From CAZVEE01 sp964625525 (GTDB taxonomy: Bacteria > Pseudomonadota > Alphaproteobacteria > JAJFIK01): a DNA stretch of 49,194 bases. The DNA is taken from contig CAZVEE010000017.1 of the NCBI GenBank assembly GCA_964625525.1, positions 1 to 49,194 of the forward strand, given 5' to 3'. Below the pieces are notes generated by a model, which searched no databases, was not told the DNA's origin, and saw only the letters and a list, made by a program, of their open reading frames with translations. The position numbers and the translations under genes were made by a program. This document shows positions 36,222 to 43,924 of the stretch, piece after piece (positions within the stretch are counted from its first letter, which is position 1; each line of letters opens with the position of its first letter).

Positions 36222-36785
36222 ATGACACGGCGGGAACGCCAGCGCGCCCAGGCGCTGGAGCGCATCACAGAGCATATTCTGCACAACGGTCTGGCACGCA
36301 CGAGCCTGCGCCAATTGGCGGCAGCGGCGGCGGTCAGTGACCGCATGCTGCTCTACTACTTCGCCGATAAGACGGATGTGCTGACGGCCGCGTTGGAGCG
36401 GATCGCGCTGAACATGGCGGTCCTGCTCGATGAGGCTTTGCCCGAGAATGCGACGTTCACGGCGGAGGCCCTGCTGGCGCAAGCCACTGTCCTGACCCGG
36501 AACGATCGGTTGCGCCCCTATATGCGCCTGGGGTTGGAGATCTCGGCCGCCGCAGCGCGGGGCGAAGCGCCCTATAGGGCCGTGTCCGGCCAGATCGTGC
36601 GTGGGTTCATGGGGTGGATCGAAAGTCGCCTGGCCATTGAGGATGACACCGAACGCAAACGCTCGGCCGCCATGATCCTGGTATTGATCGATGGGTTAGC
36701 TCTTTTCGATGCATGCGGAGCGGATGATGTTGCCGACCAAGCCATCGCCGCTATCTTGGGGCTTGCAAAAGGGTCTGACGCCTGA
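36222..36785 (+). CDS. TetR/AcrR-family transcriptional regulator
   Basis: 187 residues from the ATG at 36222. The N-terminal helix-turn-helix is clear: ARTSLRQLAAAAAVSDRMLLYYFADKTDVL at about 24-53, with the typical LxYYFxxK element. The C-terminal region is helical and would bind a ligand. The longer open frame to 35925 crosses the operator region and has no ribosome site. Divergent from the four-helix membrane protein. Confidence 0.88.
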   Translation: MTRRERQRAQALERITEHILHNGLARTSLRQLAAAAAVSDRMLLYYFADKTDVLTAALERIALNMAVLLDEALPENATFTAEALLAQATVLTRNDRLRPYMRLGLEISAAAARGEAPYRAVSGQIVRGFMGWIESRLAIEDDTERKRSAAMILVLIDGLALFDACGADDVADQAIAAILGLAKGSDA

Positions 36786-37096
36786 TGATGGCAGGTGGCG
36801 CTGACCGGTTCGCTCGGGCCATTCGTATGCGTATCAAATGCGTGCATTGACTGGCTTTTCATGAGTCATGCCTTGGTCAATCCCAGGGCACCCCGGCTTT
36901 CAGCCGGGGCCATGAGGGCATCCGTATTGGGCCGCGGTGTCCAGCCCCAAAGCTGCCGGGCCTCCCCGTTTGCGTTTTGTCGTTTCCGCGAAACGATATC
37001 AAGCGACGGCAGCAAGGAAAATCAATTCTCGTGATTGGCGCGCCGGGCGGGTATCATTATACGTCGCAATCACGGTTGACCGGAGAGGGGGCGGGC
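36786..37096. other. Intergenic region upstream of the FMN/glutamate-synthase-like gene
   Basis: 311 bases without a supported gene. A tight hairpin CCCCGGCT-TTC-AGCCGGGG (36891-36909) and a 17-base inverted repeat TCGTTTC-CGC-GAAACGA (36980-36996) stand out. The second lies about 100 bases before the next start and could be an operator. I see no confident -10/-35 pair. Confidence 0.45.
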
Positions 37097-38605
37097 ATGA
37101 TTTGGCTTCCCGATTGGATCGTCAGTGCCATGGATCTGCTTGTGGCGCTTTTTGTCCTGACTGTGGGCCTATGTGTCCTTGTCATTATCATTACATTCAT
37201 CGTGGATTCGACCCAACGGAAAGACACGGTCCTGCGGAATTATCCCGTGATCGGACATTTCCGCTATGTGTTTTCCACCCTTGGTGAGTTCTTTCGCCAA
37301 TATTTCTTCGCGATGGATCGCGAGGAGTTGCCCTTCAACCGAGCGGAACGGGAATGGGTGCAGCGAGCCTCCCTCGATCACGATAACACGGTGGCGTTTG
37401 GGTCTACCCGGTCGCTAACAGTGCCTGGCACCGCGATTTTCGTGAATTGTCCGTTCCCCACTTTGGAAGCGGATGCGGCGAAGACGGAGCCGCTGCTCTT
37501 CGGTCCTCATTGCGCACAGCCTTATGCATCGCGGTCCATTCTCAATATCTCTGGCATGAGTTACGGCTCGATCTCGCGGCCGGCCATTCTCGCCCTCTCC
37601 AACGGTGCGCGCAGGGCGGGATGCTGGATGAATACGGGGGAAGGCGGATTGTCGCCCTATCATCTGGAGGGCGGTGCCGATATCGTCTTTCAGATCGGGA
37701 CGGCGAAATATGGGGTGCGCACGGAAGATGGGCGCCTGAGTGATGACAAACTCCGATCCGTGGCGGCCCATGAGGCCGTGAAGATGTTCGAGATCAAGCT
37801 GAGCCAAGGGGCCAAACCCGGCAAGGGTGGCATTCTGCCGGCGGATAAGGTCACTGCGGAAATCGCGGCGATCCGGGGTATTGCCGAGGGCACAGCCTCC
37901 AATTCCCCCAATCGCCATCCAGAGATCGATTCGGTCGAGGATCTGCTAGATTTGATTGACCGCATTCGGACAGTGACGGGCAAGCCCGTGGGGTTCAAGA
38001 CGGTGGTGGGCGCCTATGGCTGGCTGGAGCAGCTCTGCGCGGCGGTTCATGCGCGCGGGAACCAAAGCGCGCCGGATTTCATCACCATTGATGGCGGGGA
38101 TGGTGGCACGGGCGCCGCCCCCATGCCGTTGATGGACAATGTGGGTCTGACCTTGCGAGAGTCTTTGCCGCTTGTGGCGGATATTCTGATGCGGGCCGGG
38201 CTCAAGGAGCGGGTCCGGCTCGTCTGCTCGGGGAAGCTGGTGACGCCGTCGAGTGTGGCCTGGGCCTTGTGTGCGGGGGCTGATGCGGTGACCTCGGCGC
38301 GGGGTTTTATGTTCGCGCTCGGCTGTATTCAGGCCCTGAAATGCAACAAGAACACATGCCCCACCGGGATCACCACCCATAATCCGCGTCTCCAGGCCGG
38401 TCTTGATCCGAGCGAAAAGGCCGTCCGTGTCGCCCATTATTGTGAAAACCTGGTGCATGAAGTGGAGACGCTCGCCCATTCCTGCGGTGTCTCCGAACCG
38501 CGCCGCCTGCGTCGCCATCATGTGCGTATCGTGCAAGATGACGGATTGTCCGTGCCGCTCGATAAGCTGCATCCCCCTGCTGATAATCAGAGAGGGAGTG
38601 GGTGA
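37097..38605 (+). CDS. Membrane-anchored FMN-binding glutamate-synthase-like protein
   Basis: 502 residues from the ATG at 37097, which is preceded by GGAGAGGGGG. One or two membrane helices at about 10-40 are followed by the glutamate synthase central/FMN fold: LNISGMSYGSIS, NTGEGGLSPYH, GAKPGKGGILP, FITIDGGDGGTGAAP (FMN phosphate) and the 3Fe-4S cysteines in CIQALKCNKNTC. These are the GltB-like synthase determinants, without an amidotransferase domain and without a GltD partner nearby. Proteins of this stand-alone membrane class are widespread but poorly characterised; an amino-acid or lipid oxidoreductase role is conceivable. An in-frame ATG at 36977 is less likely. Confidence 0.85.
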   Translation: MIWLPDWIVSAMDLLVALFVLTVGLCVLVIIITFIVDSTQRKDTVLRNYPVIGHFRYVFSTLGEFFRQYFFAMDREELPFNRAEREWVQRASLDHDNTVAFGSTRSLTVPGTAIFVNCPFPTLEADAAKTEPLLFGPHCAQPYASRSILNISGMSYGSISRPAILALSNGARRAGCWMNTGEGGLSPYHLEGGADIVFQIGTAKYGVRTEDGRLSDDKLRSVAAHEAVKMFEIKLSQGAKPGKGGILPADKVTAEIAAIRGIAEGTASNSPNRHPEIDSVEDLLDLIDRIRTVTGKPVGFKTVVGAYGWLEQLCAAVHARGNQSAPDFITIDGGDGGTGAAPMPLMDNVGLTLRESLPLVADILMRAGLKERVRLVCSGKLVTPSSVAWALCAGADAVTSARGFMFALGCIQALKCNKNTCPTGITTHNPRLQAGLDPSEKAVRVAHYCENLVHEVETLAHSCGVSEPRRLRRHHVRIVQDDGLSVPLDKLHPPADNQRGSG

Positions 38606-38749
38606 TCCTGTCGACCCCTAAGGACACTGCCGCCATCGCCGCGCATGTCATGGCATGGATGTGATCGCATTTGCGCGCGACGATCCGGCTTGCGGCGGGA
38701 CCATGGTTCTGCTGACTCGGCGGTGGTACCGGGGCTGACTGGTGTGCGC

Positions 38750-39367
38750 TCAGATCAAACCAGTCTCTAGCGCCTTTGTGACAATCTCCGTCCGGTTGCG
38801 GGCGGAGAGTTTCTGGCTCAGCGCGCGAACATGCATCTTGACTGTGGTTTCAGAGATTTGCAGGACACGGGCGATATCTTTGTTCGTCGTCCCATTCCGC
38901 AATTGGTCGAGTACGTCCATTTCCCGACCCGTCAGTGTTCCCACGGTGCCCGCATGGGGGCGTCGCGACGACTCTGTCATGAGCCCTGCGGGGACATAGA
39001 TCTCGCCCGAGGCGACGAGGCGGATCGCGTTGAGGAGCGATTTGCCTGCCATGGTTTTGGGCAGGAATCCTTTAGCCCCAAGGCGCAGAGCCGCGCTCAC
39101 ATCATTGCGGCTGGCGCTGCCGGAGAGAATAATCACGGGTAGGTCCACGGCCGTCTTCATGCCGGATTCCAGCCCCGCACGCCCGTTCATACGTGGCATG
39201 CGCAGGTCGAGAATGGCAATGTCCAGATCATTTTGGCTCCGGATGATTTGTAAAGCCGCAGGCAGATCTTCCGCTGTCGTGACGGTGACGTCCGGGTCAT
39301 ATTTTTGCAGCAATGCGGATAGGGCATCGCGCACAAGGTCATGGTCATCTGCAAGAAGCACTCTCAT
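38750..39367 (-). CDS. NarL/FixJ-family response regulator
   Basis: 205 residues. Receiver at 1-120 with the acidic DD at 7-8, phospho-acceptor Asp54 in AILDLRMPRMNG and Lys in GFLPKTM; a LuxR-type helix-turn-helix at about 144-200 (LTGREMDVLDQL, NKDIARVLQISETTVKMHVRALSQKL). Such regulators dimerise on phosphorylation and bind DNA. Its ATG overlaps the stop of the usher-like gene by four bases (ATGA), so it is the last gene of the fimbrial operon and probably receives phosphate from the kinase at its other end. Convergent with the glutamate-synthase-like gene. Confidence 0.93.
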   Translation of the reverse strand: MRVLLADDHDLVRDALSALLQKYDPDVTVTTAEDLPAALQIIRSQNDLDIAILDLRMPRMNGRAGLESGMKTAVDLPVIILSGSASRNDVSAALRLGAKGFLPKTMAGKSLLNAIRLVASGEIYVPAGLMTESSRRPHAGTVGTLTGREMDVLDQLRNGTTNKDIARVLQISETTVKMHVRALSQKLSARNRTEIVTKALETGLI

Positions 39368-42168
39368 GGCAGGCCTCCGGCATGGGGCTGGCGCGCGGTG
39401 ATATCGCTACGGTCATATTGTGTATTGGTGGATGTTTGAGGGATGGACGGCAGGTCCTGCGCCGCCCCAACCGTCAAGACCTGCCCTAGAGCAGAGGGGT
39501 CTTCTGCTGTCAGGCCCAGCCGGATGGGGAGGGCCTGAAGTCCGCTATCTGCCAGGTCTTTGTCCGCGATGCGTATTATCAGGGGGCGGCTTAATAATAG
39601 ACCATCCACATAGAAGTAGCCGTCGAACTCGCTTTGCGTTGTTGCGACGACGCGCCCATTATCGTCAACGACTTCTACGGTGACGTTGGAGACGGGGGTC
39701 CGCCCACCGTCCTGAAGCAGGATCACAGTGCCATCGGCTTCACCTGTCATGATCACCGGGAATGTCACTGGTGTCACTTGTCCGGGGCGGACGGTCACCC
39801 GAGTGCCCGAAAAAGCCGGTCGTAGATATGGGTCCTTCAAGGATGAGAGTTTCAATGATGTATTGAGCGGCTCACCGGGCGGCAAGCCCGCGAGAACGGC
39901 CTGACCGTCCGGCCCCGTCTCTTCGTCGCGGATGGTATCCGCCACAATGAACTGGGCGTCTTCGATGGGGCGTTCTCCTTCGTCAAAGCGTCCGTTGACA
40001 TTAACATCTTCGAATACGCGTGTGCGGATGGCGCCTGCGCGGGTCAGGCCGGGCGCCCCCATGCGATATCGCGCCGCTTCGTTATCTCTGTACAGAGAAA
40101 ATGACAATGACATCCCGACCTGCCACTCTCCGTCCGTGTTAGCCCCCAGTGTGGCGTTGAAAGCGTAACGGTTAAATGAATGGGCATAGCCGATGTCAAC
40201 GGCGTTTTGTCCCGTCTCGAAACTATAGGTGTAGGCGAGGCTGCCTTGACCGTGTTCACCAAAGGCGGCTTGCGCCGCGGCATTGGCGGCCAAGGGCTCG
40301 AAGCCTTCGGTGAGGGCGTAATCAAGGGCGGAGCGGAACCGGACACCTTGCACCGGCCGGCTCAGCAACAGGGTGCCGTTCAGCGTTTGCTGGGCCTCTG
40401 CGTCGACCGGTCGGGATCGTCCCCATTCCAACGTATGGTTCCAGTTAATCCCCTGGATGGCGGCGGCCAGAGTTTGCTGCACCGTGGTGTTTATGGTGCC
40501 GTTGGCGCGATCTTCTAATGTGCCCGTGGTTAAGGCTGTTACGACTCTGGTGCCGATTGGGATCGTTGCATTGAGCCGCAGTGAGCCTTGCTGAATGAGG
40601 CGGCTGGGGCCTTCTCCGGAGACGGAGGAGACGAGGTCGCCAAAATGGGCGTAGGTGCCATTGACATTCAGCCGACGCAGGAGCGGGCGGGCGACACTCA
40701 GCTCCAGGGCGGGGCGGCCATAGCCGGCGCTGGCTACCCGCAGCGCGCCATACGCGCCCCCTACAGAGGAAAACAGACTGGCGGTTACACCACCATTTTC
40801 CAGTCCGTTTTCCAAGAGTCCGTCAAGGCGAACCGAGACGCGCTCCGATAACCCATAATTGATCGAAAGATAGGCCAGCGGGTCCAGGTCTTGGGATGGC
40901 TGTGCGCTGGTGCCGGCTGAAAACTCCTGTCCACTGAGAAGCGGGGTGTCTGGATCAACGAGTCCGGCGGCAAAGAAGAGTTTGCCTTGGGGCCACAGTT
41001 CAGGGCCGATAAAGACCCGTTCCGCCCGCTCCTCATATTCACCAAACGGACCGAAGAGGCGCACAGTCAGGCGATTGTATCCAGAGGACAAGGCCACGTT
41101 GTCAAAGACATAATCGCCATTGGCGTCCGGTTCGGTCACAAACCCGATCAGGCGGTCACCGTCATAAAGCTCCGCCTCCCAATTGATGGGAAGGGGGCCG
41201 CGTAACTGCACCACATCGAAGACCACCGGGCGATTACTGGGCTCGTTCGATAGGATGATGCCCCGCCCCGTGCGCGATGGTTCGAGCAGGGGCAGCGGTT
41301 TTGAGGTCGTGTCGCCAAAGGCGATCTCCCGCAGCTCAAGGCCACCCAGACTGTCGATGGTATCGTTGACGCGAGAGAAATTCACTCTCAAGCTTTGGAG
41401 GGCGTTTTCAAAGGTGCTGTTGGCCCGCAGGCGTCCGGTGAATTTCAAGACGTCCCCGACCGCATCCATGGTCAATCGTGCGGTCGGATCCTGGCCCGCG
41501 CTTATGTCATTGTCGATGACGAGATCGGCCGTAGGCCAATCAAACCAGCGATAGGGATTATCAAGGAGCGGGTAGGCGGTGGGGGCTGCCGCCACGTCGG
41601 GCGGGTTCCAGCGCCGGCGCAGCGCCTCGCGCTCCAGGCGCGCTTCCACGGGAAAGGCTTCCTGTGTCGTGATCTGAAGGCGGAGTAATCGAGGGTCATA
41701 ATCGAAATCAAGTGGAAGAAGCGCCGACAGGCCCTCAAGGGTCATGCACCACCCGTCTGGGGTTTGGGAGACGGTTTCAGGGGCCAGATTGATATCCTCG
41801 TTGGTGATCGTGCCTGTGCGGGTATTGAAATCGAACACGAGGCGGCGACCGGGATCGATGAACCAACCCTCCGCCGTGTCTCCATTAACGGTAACCGCCA
41901 CTTCGATGGCTTCGAAGAAGGGGGCCACGACGATACACAGGCCAGTGGCGGTGTCGTATCCTGACAAGGTGCCCGTTAGCTCATAGCGATCCAGGGTGAG
42001 GCTGATGAGGTTAAAATCATCCCGGCCCGCACTATCGGTTTTGCCCACATCAAGAGGGTCGGGTTCATCCCCAAACAGCGAGTCAAAAAGATCCGGTTCC
42101 GCCGCATGGCTTGAGGGGGGCGCCATGGCGAACACAGCCAGGATCAGTGCGAGAGCAAGTCTGAACAT
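39364..42168 (-). CDS. Usher-like outer-membrane protein of a DUF4402 fimbrial system
   Basis: 934 residues with a signal peptide (about 1-22). An N-terminal beta-domain with two Cys (LCIVVAP and GWCMTLE) precedes a long series of alternating beta-strands in about 420-730 (LSINYGLSERVSVRLDGLL, YAHFGDLVSSVSGEG, LTTGTLEDRANG, YRMGAPGLT), as in a beta-barrel usher. The C-terminus holds an SdrD-B-like segment VFEDVNVNGRFDEGERPI and a carboxypeptidase-regulatory-like fold (VSNVTVEVVDDNGRVVATT, FDGYFYVDG). I do not see the canonical PapC hallmarks, so this is usher-like by position and topology rather than by clear homology. Flanked by the chaperone (38-base gap) and the response regulator (overlap). 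Confidence 0.75.
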   Translation of the reverse strand: MFRLALALILAVFAMAPPSSHAAEPDLFDSLFGDEPDPLDVGKTDSAGRDDFNLISLTLDRYELTGTLSGYDTATGLCIVVAPFFEAIEVAVTVNGDTAEGWFIDPGRRLVFDFNTRTGTITNEDINLAPETVSQTPDGWCMTLEGLSALLPLDFDYDPRLLRLQITTQEAFPVEARLEREALRRRWNPPDVAAAPTAYPLLDNPYRWFDWPTADLVIDNDISAGQDPTARLTMDAVGDVLKFTGRLRANSTFENALQSLRVNFSRVNDTIDSLGGLELREIAFGDTTSKPLPLLEPSRTGRGIILSNEPSNRPVVFDVVQLRGPLPINWEAELYDGDRLIGFVTEPDANGDYVFDNVALSSGYNRLTVRLFGPFGEYEERAERVFIGPELWPQGKLFFAAGLVDPDTPLLSGQEFSAGTSAQPSQDLDPLAYLSINYGLSERVSVRLDGLLENGLENGGVTASLFSSVGGAYGALRVASAGYGRPALELSVARPLLRRLNVNGTYAHFGDLVSSVSGEGPSRLIQQGSLRLNATIPIGTRVVTALTTGTLEDRANGTINTTVQQTLAAAIQGINWNHTLEWGRSRPVDAEAQQTLNGTLLLSRPVQGVRFRSALDYALTEGFEPLAANAAAQAAFGEHGQGSLAYTYSFETGQNAVDIGYAHSFNRYAFNATLGANTDGEWQVGMSLSFSLYRDNEAARYRMGAPGLTRAGAIRTRVFEDVNVNGRFDEGERPIEDAQFIVADTIRDEETGPDGQAVLAGLPPGEPLNTSLKLSSLKDPYLRPAFSGTRVTVRPGQVTPVTFPVIMTGEADGTVILLQDGGRTPVSNVTVEVVDDNGRVVATTQSEFDGYFYVDGLLLSRPLIIRIADKDLADSGLQALPIRLGLTAEDPSALGQVLTVGAAQDLPSIPQTSTNTQYDRSDITARQPHAGGLP

Positions 42169-42200
42169 CCCATGGGCGCCTCCGGAAACGACGGGAGCCA

Positions 42201-42217
42201 GGCGCCTTAAAGGCGCC
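42201..42217 (-). promoter_or_regulatory. Stem-loop overlapping the chaperone stop codon
   Basis: GGCGCCT and AGGCGCC pair perfectly around a 3-base loop and enclose the TAA stop (42207-42209) of the chaperone gene, 33 bases before the usher-like start. It may modulate chaperone/usher expression ratio. Confidence 0.5.
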
Positions 42218-43043
42218 CCTCATAAGAGGCCAGGACAGCCGGACGGTTTGGGTCGGAGGAGACATAGGTGATTTTGATCTCCTGGCCAGCCAGTTGATCG
42301 CGAATCTCATCGGGAAGCGGCAGGTTCACCGAGCGGGTAGTGTTGGGTGTATAGAGGGCGATGCCCCGGGCAAAGTAAACGGGTTCGCCCCCTTGCGGGC
42401 CATAGATCTGAATATCACCGTATACGGATTGGCTGCCCGTGCGAGACAGTTGGATTTTCAACTGGTCCGTGCCGTCATCTTGGGTATCGATTGTCGCGCC
42501 ATCAATGGCCGCCGTTGCGTCCAGGTCGCCGCTGCGCACGATAACGGGCAGGGTGATGGACCGAATTTGCGTGAGCGAGATGGTGAGGTTATCTCCTTGA
42601 TCGGTGGTAAACGTATCCAGGGTCGAGCCGGCGCTGGTGGGGGCGGAGCGCAGGCGCAAATGCGACCGGTATTCGCCGTCCGCCAAGCCGCGCACCCGCG
42701 CGAAGACGCGCAGGACCTGCTCTTCGTCGGGGCGCAGAATGAGACGGCGCGGCGAGAACCGCACAATCTCGCCCGCGAACAATTCGTCCTCGCGGGTGTC
42801 CGGCGCGGTCTCGATGGACCCGTCCTCCAACATCCGCATGTTTTCCAATGTGACGCGATAGGCGAATGTCTCGTCGCCGCGGTTCACGACCACCAGTTCC
42901 ATGGATTGCTGAGACTCGTTCAGCACCACGCGAGTCGGCGAGATGAGAATCTCCGCGCGAGCCGTCTCCGTAATGGCGATCAGGCATAGCACCGCCAGGC
43001 CGACGATTGCGGGAAGCGTGAAGCGAACATGTGTCTTGGCCAT
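42207..43043 (-). CDS. PapD-like periplasmic fimbrial chaperone
   Basis: 278 residues from the ATG at 43043 (MAKTHVRF), the start that gives a clean signal peptide (LPAIVGLAVLCLIAITETARA); a reading from 43085 adds 14 residues and no ribosome site. The mature protein begins EILISPTRVVLNESQQSMELVVVNRGDE, the N-terminal Ig-like strand pattern of pilus chaperones, and continues with FSPRRLILRPDEEQVLRVFARV, the G1 donor-strand region. Such chaperones fold and deliver pilin subunits by donor-strand complementation. It lies between the pilin-like and usher-like genes, as in chaperone-usher operons. Confidence 0.88.
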   Translation of the reverse strand: MAKTHVRFTLPAIVGLAVLCLIAITETARAEILISPTRVVLNESQQSMELVVVNRGDETFAYRVTLENMRMLEDGSIETAPDTREDELFAGEIVRFSPRRLILRPDEEQVLRVFARVRGLADGEYRSHLRLRSAPTSAGSTLDTFTTDQGDNLTISLTQIRSITLPVIVRSGDLDATAAIDGATIDTQDDGTDQLKIQLSRTGSQSVYGDIQIYGPQGGEPVYFARGIALYTPNTTRSVNLPLPDEIRDQLAGQEIKITYVSSDPNRPAVLASYEGRL

Positions 43044-43215
43044 AGGGACACCCCGGTTTATCAAGCAGATGCGTAAAGACGGCAATGTGACCGATCGGGC
43101 ATTCGGAGCGGCCCCAGTCGATGCAGCAATGCGCGTTTCAAACTTGGCATAGGGGCTGGTAACCGAGGGTTACTACGGCGCAAAGGGCAGGTGGTGCCCC
43201 ACCCGCCCATCGCGG

Positions 43216-43237
43216 GCCGACCGCGTGCGCGGTCGGC
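43216..43237 (-). promoter_or_regulatory. Stem-loop between the pilin-like and chaperone genes
   Basis: A 9-base-pair stem GCCGACCGC/GCGGTCGGC with a 4-base loop lies 20 bases after the DUF4402 stop (43257) in the direction of transcription. There is no T-run, so it should cause partial attenuation or protect the upstream message, which suits the excess of pilin over chaperone and usher needed in such operons. Confidence 0.6.
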
Positions 43238-43256
43238 AGATCCCCATGGTACCGTC

Positions 43257-43748
43257 TTACTGGTAGTTGACGGAAACCGTGAACGAGCCTTCGTAGCGGC
43301 CGGTCGGCTGGTTCTGGCCCACGACCAGGACACCACCCACGGTGAAGGTGTCCGTGCCGGAAACCAGAGTGCCCGACGGCTTGGATGCCGAGAATTCCGT
43401 GATCGTCATTTTGTTGTTGCCGGAGGTCAGTTCCACCGCATTGTTTTCCGGCAGCGTGATGGTGTAGCTCTGGCCATCCTGACCAAACACGGAGTAAGCC
43501 GCGGCCTGCTCGGAATTGCCAAGGCAGGTGAGCGCTGCGTCACAGCTGCGCACGCCGCCGGCGGTCAGGGTCACATTGCCGGCCTGCTCGCCCGGAATGA
43601 TCAGGCCGAATTCCAGCGCCTGCGTGGCGCGCATGGTCAGGGCCTGACCGATGGTGGCGCCGGCATCGTTGGAAATGTCCGCAGCCAGGGCAGCGCCGCT
43701 GACGAGGGTGGCAAAGGAAGCAATAGCGAGTTTCTTCAAGATACGCAT
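43257..43748 (-). CDS. DUF4402-family pilin-like secreted protein
   Basis: 163 residues from the ATG at 43748, preceded by GGAGAG; a longer frame to 43829 would lose the signal peptide. Residues 1-22 (ILKKLAIASFATLVSGAALAA) are a signal peptide. The mature part is beta-rich and Gly/Thr/Asn-rich, with a possible disulfide in RSCDAALTCLG (about residues 68-76) and the DUF4402 pattern (LEFGLIIPGEQAG near the start, VGGVLVVGQNQPTGRYEGSFTVSVNYQ at the end). Beta-strand repeats and an end like a donor strand suggest a fibre subunit. DUF4402 proteins occur beside chaperone genes in proteobacteria; the assembly is not well studied. Confidence 0.82.
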   Translation of the reverse strand: MRILKKLAIASFATLVSGAALAADISNDAGATIGQALTMRATQALEFGLIIPGEQAGNVTLTAGGVRSCDAALTCLGNSEQAAAYSVFGQDGQSYTITLPENNAVELTSGNNKMTITEFSASKPSGTLVSGTDTFTVGGVLVVGQNQPTGRYEGSFTVSVNYQ

Positions 43749-43827
43749 TGGGGTCTCTCCGCTGTTAATGAGGGCCGCTGTGGCCGTCTCGACACGGAGG
43801 ACATTGGCGCAAACGCCCCGACCGCGC

Positions 43828-43910
43828 ATCCTATCGGCGGTATGGGGAGGGCTATCCTGTGGCCAGGTGACCTAACCGAAAGGTCAGGGTGGTGTCCTAT
43901 CGGCTAGGTC
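43828..43910 (-). promoter_or_regulatory. Tandem imperfect palindromes upstream of the pilin-like gene
   Basis: Two 17-base sites, GACCTA-N5-AAGGTC (43869-43885) and GTCCTA-N5-TAGGTC (43894-43910), are centred 25 bases apart; a degenerate third, ATCCTA-N5-GGTATG, lies at 43828-43844. The decamer TCCTATCGGC occurs at 43829-43838 and 43895-43904. They sit 80-160 bases before the DUF4402 start in a 176-base gap, which is where the NarL-type regulator of this operon would be expected to bind. The half-site GTCCTA also occurs upstream of the H-NOX gene (46231-46236). I cannot place a reliable -10/-35. Confidence 0.55.
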
Positions 43911-43924
43911 GAAAACCCAAGCGA

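Noticed and set aside
43749..43924. Sigma-54 promoter before the pilin-like gene (GG...TTTGC)
   Set aside because: The spacing between GG and GC is 11, not 10, and the match is poor.
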